Origin: an uncultured Oscillospiraceae bacterium
GTDB taxonomy: Bacteria; Bacillota; Clostridia; Oscillospirales; Acutalibacteraceae
DNA length: 19,583 bases
Reading direction: 5' to 3'
Assembly: GCA_900546785.1 (NCBI GenBank)
Contig: URED01000042.1
Location: 1-19,583 of the forward strand
Shown: one piece after another, positions 14,531 through 19,583 of the stretch
Layout of the letters: the number at the start of each line of letters is the position of its first letter
How positions within the stretch are numbered: position 1 is the first letter of the stretch
Notes under the pieces: generated by a model
Seen by the model: only the letters and a program-made list of their open reading frames with translations
The model's database searches: none
What the model was told of the DNA's origin: nothing
Translations under genes and position numbers: made by a program

Positions 14531-16684
14531 ATGCGCAAAACAAAAAGAATATTCTGCTTAATCCTGTCTGTGTTGATGATATTGATTTTTGCCTCGTGTT
14601 CATCTCGGAATATAATGGCTGATAAACAGGCGGCACCCGTCAATCTGGCAGTACCCGAACAGCGCACAAGAGAACAAAAAGCGGGGGATATATATGTTTC
14701 GCCGTCCGGCAGTGACCGAAACCCCGGTACAAAGGAGCAGCCGGTGCAAACGCCTCAGCGCGCTTTGGAATTGGCCCGCGATCTTGATCGTGAAGAAAAG
14801 GTGATCTTTTTGGAGGACGGGGAGTATCCGATTACGTCTTTAACGCTTACGGCTGAGGACAGTGGTGTTACGTTCTTTGCTGAAAATAATGCAGTGTTCA
14901 ACGGCGGACTGAAGCTTGATCCCAAAGATTTTCAGGATTACAGGGGCAATATCAAAGTCCTCGATCTGTCTGCTAACGGTGTTACATCTGAACGTATAGG
15001 GCAGATGCGTGCTTTCGGTCAGTACAATCAAGCTGAAAAATACGATGCGGACGGCAGCTTATACTGCGAACTGTTCTGCGATAATGAGCGCATGACCTTG
15101 GCTCGCTATCCGAATGACGGAGAATATCTGTATACGGGAAAAATCCTTGACAACGGGGATTCAAAAGAGGTCTATACGGATAACGGCACGGAAACCAATT
15201 CCGAATGGGAAACACTGAAGAATCCGCGGGGCGGTACCTTTGAGGCGGATAAAGAGGTTACGGATCGCGTCAAATCTTGGACGAACAGTGATGATGTTTG
15301 GATATTCGGCTATTTTCAGTATGACTGGGCGGATTCTACAACGCCTTTAAAAGAAGTCGGAAACGGAACAATAACAACCGAATATGCAAGTGTTTACGGT
15401 TTTAAAGAGGGAATGCCGTATTACTTTTTTAACGTATTTGAAGAGTTGGATGCCGAATGTGAGTGGTATATTGACACGAACGATCTTAAATTGTATTTCA
15501 TTCCTCCTGCTGATTATCAGGACAAATCGCTGGAGATCTCCTTGTCAGTAAATGATCTCATCATTTTACAGGATACCGGCAATATCACTTTTGACGACAT
15601 CACTTTTACCGGAACACGTGCAAGTGCGATTTGCGGTATGGGCAGTAATATAACCATACAAAATTGTATCATCAAAAATGTAGGCGAAAATGCCGTTGAC
15701 TTAACAGGCAGCCATATTCTTGTTGAAAATAATGAGATCACGGCTACCGGCATGGCAGGTGTTCTGCTTACCGGAGGTGACCGCGATACGCTCACCTCTG
15801 GAGAAAACGTTGTTACAAACAATCTGATTTATAATTGGTCGCAGGTATACAGAACATACCAGCCTGCCGTCAGTATTAACGGCGTCGGGGCGGTATGCAG
15901 TCATAATGAGATTTATGATTCGCCGCATGAGGCAATCAGCTATACCGGCAATAACCATATTATTGAATATAATGTTATTCATGATGTTGTTTTGGAATCC
16001 TCAGACGCCGGTGCAATCTATTCCGGCAGAAGCTGGAGCTATTACGGTAATGTAATTCGGTATAACTGTATCTATAATATCGGCTCCGATGAATATACAC
16101 CCAGCGCCATTTATTTTGATGACGCGCTTTCCGGGCAGGAGGCTTACGGCAATCTGCTTGTCAATATTGCCGGCAGTGCGTTTCTGCTGGGCGGCGGACG
16201 TGATCTTAAGATAGAAAATAATTTGATCGTCAATGCCGCTGTACCGATCTCATATGATGACCGTGCCGTGATCGGCAGCTCCTCAAGCAGCTGGTTTCAG
16301 CACAGCCAAACGCCCGGGCAGGGTCTTTGGGCAACACTTGATGAAGTTGATATTCATTCCGATGCTTGGAGAGCAGCTTTTCCTGAATTAGCACAACTTT
16401 CCGATGATTTTGAAAACACGGATGATCCGCTGTTTGCGGCCAACCCGGCAAACAGTTTGGTGAAAAATAATGTGGTTGCAAATCCGAAAAAAGATATCGG
16501 CGATATTTCCGGCAATGCAGAGAAATACAGTGATATTTCAGAGAATACACTGTATAAATTAGAAAACGCTCCGTTTGCCGGTGAAGGCGATTACACGCTT
16601 ACTGAAATACCTGAAGGATTTGAGCAGCTTCCGTTTTCCCAAATGGGCAGAACGTATACTTGCAATTGGAAAAATAATATATGA
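14531..16684 (+). CDS. Right-handed beta-helix lipoprotein (polysaccharide-active, GH141-like possible)
   Basis: A 717-residue protein; ATG 14531 follows AAGAGG. The N-terminus is a lipoprotein signal: RKTKR, then ILSVLMILIFASC with Cys23 as the lipidation site, followed by a short linker. Mature sequence starts with IYVSPSGSDRNPGTKEQPVQT, the standard opening of beta-helix glycan enzymes. The helix runs through ITFDDITFTGTRASAI, ITIQNCIIKNVGENAVDLTG, HILVENNEITATGMAGV, HNEIYDSPHEAISYTGN and SSDAGAIYSGRSW. It continues with GNVIRYNCIYNIG and DLKIENNLIVNAA. DAGAIYSGR resembles GH141-type enzymes, but that assignment is tentative; a carbohydrate-binding or lyase role is possible. It is the only exported product of the island, suggesting it acts on the polymer at the cell surface before import. 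It is 105 bp behind the GH109-like gene with no terminator between. Confidence 0.82.
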   Translation: MRKTKRIFCLILSVLMILIFASCSSRNIMADKQAAPVNLAVPEQRTREQKAGDIYVSPSGSDRNPGTKEQPVQTPQRALELARDLDREEKVIFLEDGEYPITSLTLTAEDSGVTFFAENNAVFNGGLKLDPKDFQDYRGNIKVLDLSANGVTSERIGQMRAFGQYNQAEKYDADGSLYCELFCDNERMTLARYPNDGEYLYTGKILDNGDSKEVYTDNGTETNSEWETLKNPRGGTFEADKEVTDRVKSWTNSDDVWIFGYFQYDWADSTTPLKEVGNGTITTEYASVYGFKEGMPYYFFNVFEELDAECEWYIDTNDLKLYFIPPADYQDKSLEISLSVNDLIILQDTGNITFDDITFTGTRASAICGMGSNITIQNCIIKNVGENAVDLTGSHILVENNEITATGMAGVLLTGGDRDTLTSGENVVTNNLIYNWSQVYRTYQPAVSINGVGAVCSHNEIYDSPHEAISYTGNNHIIEYNVIHDVVLESSDAGAIYSGRSWSYYGNVIRYNCIYNIGSDEYTPSAIYFDDALSGQEAYGNLLVNIAGSAFLLGGGRDLKIENNLIVNAAVPISYDDRAVIGSSSSSWFQHSQTPGQGLWATLDEVDIHSDAWRAAFPELAQLSDDFENTDDPLFAANPANSLVKNNVVANPKKDIGDISGNAEKYSDISENTLYKLENAPFAGEGDYTLTEIPEGFEQLPFSQMGRTYTCNWKNNI

Positions 16685-16730
16685 TAAAAACCGTGTTTTA
16701 GTATTCTTGTTCAAATTTTATGATAATTAA

Positions 16731-16758
16731 AAAGCACTTTGCAAACGCAAAGTGCTTT
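16731..16758. terminator. Bidirectional intrinsic terminator between convergent genes
   Basis: AAAGCACTTTGC and GCAAAGTGCTTT pair perfectly (12 bp) around an AAAC loop. A-rich sequence on the left and GATTTTAC on the right give a T tract in both directions. It ends the lipoprotein transcript (46 bp after its stop) and the leftward permease transcript. Confidence 0.85.
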
Positions 16759-16779
16759 GATTTTACATGTTACCTTGGA

Positions 16780-18207
16780 TTATTCCGCTTCTGCTTCAAC
16801 TTCTTGGGGCTCTTCTTTATTTGCCTTCTTTTTCTTTTCACCTATGCTGAGAAGGAAGTTAAGCAAAATGCCGAAAATGGTTGCGCCGGCGATACAGGGA
16901 ACCTGAAGTCCGAAAAACGGAATATTGCCGCCGAAAGCATAGTTGCCGCCGATTCCGATTATCATTATGGAAGCGATAACGGCAATGTTCTTGGAGGAGA
17001 ACATATCAACTTTCTTTTCGATCATGATCGCGATACCTTGAGCAGCAATGGCACCGAACAGATAGATCTCAAGTCCGCCGATAACGGCAAGCGGAATTCC
17101 GTAGATGACCTTGATAAGCGGCGTAAAGAAACTGATAATCATTGCAATAATGGCCGCTGCGATCAATACAGGAACTGAGAATACTTTTGTAATAGCCATG
17201 GTGCTGATGTTTTCACCGTAGTTGGTGCCGGCAGGTCCGCCGATAACGCCGGATATCATATCACAGATACCGTCACCTATAAGGTTCCGGTCAAGCATAT
17301 CTATCATGCTGTATTTCAACTTTTTGCCTTTTTTCTTGGCTACGTCATTAACATAAATGTCAAGCTGGTACATATGGGCGGTGGATTCCGGAATCGTCGC
17401 AATAGCTATAGGCATGATGGCGGCTACCGCTGTCCACGATACTTTCGGTAAAGAGAAAGCGGGTACTGCAAAAACAGAGCCGTCGCCAAGCTTCCAGATA
17501 GAAGCCTCAAGAGCCGCTTCCGGCACCGAGCGGAAAAGATTGCCCCAGCCGGCAGCATAAGCGATTGCGGCAACAAGGCAACCCGTAAGCACGCCGAACA
17601 GCAGAGGAAGCTGACCGGCAAAGCCTTTGAGATATTTGGAATATAAAATGGTCGATATCAGCGTTACCAAAGCAACGATGATCCACATAATGCTCTCGCT
17701 TGAAACTTCCGTAACATTCGGGATCGCGTCACTGAGTGCATTTCCTGCAAGAGTAAGTCCGATTATCATGGCAACAGGGCCGGTGATAGACGCGGGCAGG
17801 ATTGTTTCAACTACTTTTTTACCGAAAAAGCGGATAAGCAGGCCGGCGGCAATGGAGATAAGGCCTGAGAAGATTATGCCGAACTGCGCATACTGAATCG
17901 CTTCTGTAGGCAATATCCCGTCTACTTTTTCAAATCCTTCGGCAGCGCACATGCTTGCAATAGCCGTGAGGTATGCGAAGCTTGAACCGTAATAAAGCGG
18001 AATCTTTTTACCCGTAATTAGGATAAAACACAGTGTGGCAAGACCGCTGGCAAAAATGGTTGTGGAAACTTGAAAACCGGTTACAAGCGCAACGGTTACC
18101 GTTGCCGGGAACATGACGATTACCTGCTGGATTGCATATAACAACAGCTTGAAAAACGTTGGTTTTTCTTCCGGCAGATAACCTATCGCTTCATGATTTT
18201 CTTTCAT
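16780..18207 (-). CDS. uraA: Uracil/nucleobase permease, NCS2 (UraA/PyrP) family
   Basis: A 475-residue protein with about 14 membrane segments, starting at ATG 18207 behind AAAGGA. NCS2 signatures are present: ATIPESTAHMYQLDIYVND (270-288), where Glu274 and His278 correspond to the proton/uracil-binding Glu and His of the AEHIGH motif in E. coli UraA. GGPAGTNYGENISTMAITKVFS (323-344) has Glu332 matching the second uracil-binding Glu. LYYGSSFAYL (71-80) corresponds to the conserved substrate-site segment near the first discontinuous helix. It imports uracil, or possibly xanthine, with protons. The C-terminal tail is charged (EKKKKANKEEPQEVEAEAE). It is monocistronic here, convergent with the lipoprotein gene and divergent from the phosphoesterase. 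The 83-base leader from a clear promoter contains competing stems. Confidence 0.93.
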   Translation of the reverse strand: MKENHEAIGYLPEEKPTFFKLLLYAIQQVIVMFPATVTVALVTGFQVSTTIFASGLATLCFILITGKKIPLYYGSSFAYLTAIASMCAAEGFEKVDGILPTEAIQYAQFGIIFSGLISIAAGLLIRFFGKKVVETILPASITGPVAMIIGLTLAGNALSDAIPNVTEVSSESIMWIIVALVTLISTILYSKYLKGFAGQLPLLFGVLTGCLVAAIAYAAGWGNLFRSVPEAALEASIWKLGDGSVFAVPAFSLPKVSWTAVAAIMPIAIATIPESTAHMYQLDIYVNDVAKKKGKKLKYSMIDMLDRNLIGDGICDMISGVIGGPAGTNYGENISTMAITKVFSVPVLIAAAIIAMIISFFTPLIKVIYGIPLAVIGGLEIYLFGAIAAQGIAIMIEKKVDMFSSKNIAVIASIMIIGIGGNYAFGGNIPFFGLQVPCIAGATIFGILLNFLLSIGEKKKKANKEEPQEVEAEAE

Positions 18208-18242
18208 TTCAATAGTCCTTTCCTGTTTATTTTTGTTGACTC

Positions 18243-18293
18243 GCCGTAAAAGGCGGATACGGCAGATAAATGTAAAAATTTATCACTATCCGC
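18243..18293 (-). promoter_or_regulatory. Leader palindromes of the uracil permease gene
   Basis: Nested inverted repeats lie between the permease promoter and its start: outer GCGGATA (18253-18259) with TATCCGC (18287-18293), and inner GATAAAT (18265-18271) with ATTTATC (18278-18284). A second stem, GCCGTA (18243-18248) with TACGGC (18258-18263), excludes the outer one. The predicted transcription start (~18290) falls inside the right outer arm, so the large palindrome may be a DNA operator over +1 rather than an RNA switch. I see no clear PyrR-binding motif. Confidence 0.5.
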
Positions 18294-18296
18294 AAT

Positions 18297-18325
18297 AGTA
18301 TATTACATTTTCAGTCAAGTTTCAA
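18297..18325 (-). promoter_or_regulatory. Promoter of the uracil permease gene
   Basis: Reading leftward, TTGAAA (18325-18320), a 17-base spacer and TATACT (18302-18297) form a good sigma-70/A promoter about 90 bases before the permease start. Confidence 0.78.
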
Positions 18326-18339
18326 CATTTGTTTTCCTA

Positions 18340-18368
18340 TTGAAATAAATTGTAATATTTGTTATAAT
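18340..18368 (+). promoter_or_regulatory. Promoter of the metallophosphoesterase gene
   Basis: TTGAAA (18340-18345), a 17-base spacer and a perfect TATAAT (18363-18368). It is back to back with the permease promoter; the two -35 boxes are 14 bases apart and are mirror images. Confidence 0.82.
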
Positions 18369-18416
18369 CAGCTTAGAGTTATCGAACATTTTATCTAAAC
18401 TGCCAGAGGTGAAGTC

Positions 18417-19457
18417 ATGACGAAGAAAAAGAAGATCATACGAGCCGTTGTAACTTTTATCGTTTTGATTCTTGTTGTGCTGATTGCAGCCGGCGGCTAT
18501 TTTGCTTACAGGTTTAACAGAAACACGCTTAAAAGCGATATGGATTATGATAACGTTTTTGCGCAGCCCTCTGTAACGCTTCAGGTTCCCGAGGACGGTT
18601 ATTTCGATATTCTAAAGATCAACGATATGCATTTGTTTAACGGAACGAATGAAAACGATGCCCGAACGCTGAACGGTATTAAGACCGTGCTTGATTCGGA
18701 AAAATATGATCTTATAATTGCGGATGGTGATATCGTTGACGGATTTAATCTTGCATCAGACTACGATAAAGAGAATGCTTTCAGCTCTTTCTGTGTGTTG
18801 GTAGACTCCTACGATACACCGTGGACTTTTGCGCCCGGTAATAATGATTGTGAGATTGACGGCGATAATGAGGACATCGTTGCTTATATGATGCAGTATT
18901 CAAATTTTATATGCGGCAATGTGCAGGATGTTGACGGCGCTGTGCAGTTTATGATTGACCTTGAGTATAACGGCTCTTTGGTGCACAGTATTGCTGTTAT
19001 GGATTCAAATTCAAGAACCGTTACCGCTGTGGGTGATTACGATTCTATTCACCAAAGCCAGATAGAGTGGCTGTCCGCTCAGGTTGAACAAAGGCAATGT
19101 TTTACAAGTGTGTTCTTTCATATGCCAACGCCTGCATTCAAAACAGCTTATGATAACGGTACGGACTATGAAGGAATCCTTAAATCGGACGAATATCCGC
19201 TGGACGATATTAAGGATAACAGCTTGTTTGATAACGCTTTTGCCGATAATCAGTACATTTCGCTGATCTCCTGCGCGCATGTCCATTCGGATAATATGTG
19301 CAGCTTTTATAACGGCAGGTATTATCAGCTCAGTTCAAGAAGCGGTTATTCTGCAAGCGGTAATGATGAGATACCTGTTTCTTGTACCGTTACAAGAATT
19401 AATGTAAAGGATACCGACCCGCAAACGATGTATTCCTTTGAGCAGATCGCTTATTGA
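18417..19457 (+). CDS. Membrane-anchored calcineurin-like metallophosphoesterase with altered GNHD motif
   Basis: A 346-residue protein; ATG 18417 follows AGAGGTGA. A basic start and a single TM segment (about 7-31, IIRAVVTFIVLILVVLIAAGGYFAY) without a clear cleavage site suggest an N-terminal anchor with the enzyme outside. The metallophosphoesterase motifs come in order: KINDMH (D70, H72), DGDIVDG (D105), PGNND (G141-N142-N143-D144), FFHMP (H235) and CAHVH (H288, H290). The metal ligands are mostly kept. The catalytic His of the usual GNH(D/E) is Asn143 and the Gly of GHxH is Ala287. The enzyme may be slow, act on activated substrates, or serve in binding. Cell-envelope or phosphate-scavenging roles are possible but not shown. 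It is monocistronic with its own promoter and terminator. Confidence 0.88.
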   Translation: MTKKKKIIRAVVTFIVLILVVLIAAGGYFAYRFNRNTLKSDMDYDNVFAQPSVTLQVPEDGYFDILKINDMHLFNGTNENDARTLNGIKTVLDSEKYDLIIADGDIVDGFNLASDYDKENAFSSFCVLVDSYDTPWTFAPGNNDCEIDGDNEDIVAYMMQYSNFICGNVQDVDGAVQFMIDLEYNGSLVHSIAVMDSNSRTVTAVGDYDSIHQSQIEWLSAQVEQRQCFTSVFFHMPTPAFKTAYDNGTDYEGILKSDEYPLDDIKDNSLFDNAFADNQYISLISCAHVHSDNMCSFYNGRYYQLSSRSGYSASGNDEIPVSCTVTRINVKDTDPQTMYSFEQIAY

Positions 19458-19477
19458 GTGATTCCCGTATTGAAATG

Positions 19478-19508
19478 AAACGAGACTTCTTGTGAGGTCT
19501 CGTTTTTT
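19478..19508 (+). terminator. Intrinsic terminator of the metallophosphoesterase gene
   Basis: AAACGAGACTTC pairs with GAGGTCTCGTTT (one wobble) around a TTGT loop, and T6 follows. It begins 21 bp after the stop codon. Confidence 0.9.
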
Positions 19509-19532
19509 ATTGTCTCTTCAGCAAAGAATAAA

Positions 19533-19551
19533 CCCCCGGTTCAACCGGGGG
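19533..19551 (-). terminator. GC-rich hairpin, probable terminator of a leftward gene beyond the window
   Basis: CCCCCGG and CCGGGGG pair around TTCAA. On the minus strand the stem is followed by TTTATTCTTTG, which fits a terminator for a convergent gene entering from the right edge. On the plus strand the tail is A-rich, so rightward termination is unlikely. Confidence 0.6.
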
Positions 19552-19583
19552 AAATAAAAAGCTTTAGTAAAAATAAAACCGGC

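Noticed and set aside
16720..17178. Plus-strand open frame opposite the 3' end of the uracil permease gene
   Set aside because: It overlaps the bidirectional terminator and the permease antisense, and its composition is that of a shadow frame.
1..19583. CRISPR array, tRNA, rRNA or insertion sequence
   Set aside because: No regularly spaced repeats, tRNA-like arms, transposase-like reading frames or paired terminal repeats with target duplication were seen.

Overview
The window looks like chromosomal DNA from a gut-type, moderate-GC Firmicute (Clostridia). Supporting signs are strong AGGAGG-type ribosome binding sites, TTG starts, sigma-70/A promoters with exact 17-bp spacers, a Gram-positive-style lipobox, clostridial-style RHS/WapA debris and an NCS2 uracil permease. 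This placement is inference; there is no rRNA or marker gene to confirm it.

Region A (1-3107) is the worn 3' end of a polymorphic-toxin locus. The end of an RHS/YD-repeat protein with a Gly-rich tip is followed by a small CPxC zinc-ribbon protein. Next comes an orphan RHS tip lacking its core, resembling an ADP-ribosyltransferase, coupled to a small protein that looks like EF-Tu domain III. An RHS-core fragment and a two-TM protein follow. This is a classic array of displaced toxin tips and candidate immunity genes, more AT-rich than the DNA to its right.

Region B (3108-4051) holds hairpins and a single-domain EamA/DMT transporter whose last 19 codons are displaced by a one-base shift in an A8 run. 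An elaborate terminator hairpin follows.

Region C (4052-16684) is a glycan-use island. A GH3 enzyme (minus strand, C-terminus displaced by a one-base shift in a homopolymer) diverges from a LacI-family regulator. That regulator has a consensus promoter and an 8-4-8 palindromic operator. Downstream on the plus strand lie a GH18-like protein with a discoidin-like front domain, an uncharacterised probable (alpha/alpha)-barrel protein, an uncharacterised TIM-barrel protein resembling clan GH-D enzymes, a GH109-like NAD-dependent glycosidase and a beta-helix lipoprotein. All except the lipoprotein lack signal peptides, so most steps would be cytoplasmic on imported oligosaccharides. No sugar transporter is in the window. 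GH109 and GH18 together hint at an amino-sugar-containing (host-type) glycan, but the substrate is not proven.

Region D (16685-19583) holds a convergent bidirectional terminator, a UraA-type uracil permease (minus) and a divergent membrane-anchored metallophosphoesterase whose GNHD motif reads GNND. Back-to-back consensus promoters lie between the two, and two terminator hairpins close the window.

The most interesting items are the EF-Tu-domain-III-like partner of the orphan toxin tip, the two unassigned enzyme families in the LacI operon, and the two one-base homopolymer shifts about 500 bp apart.
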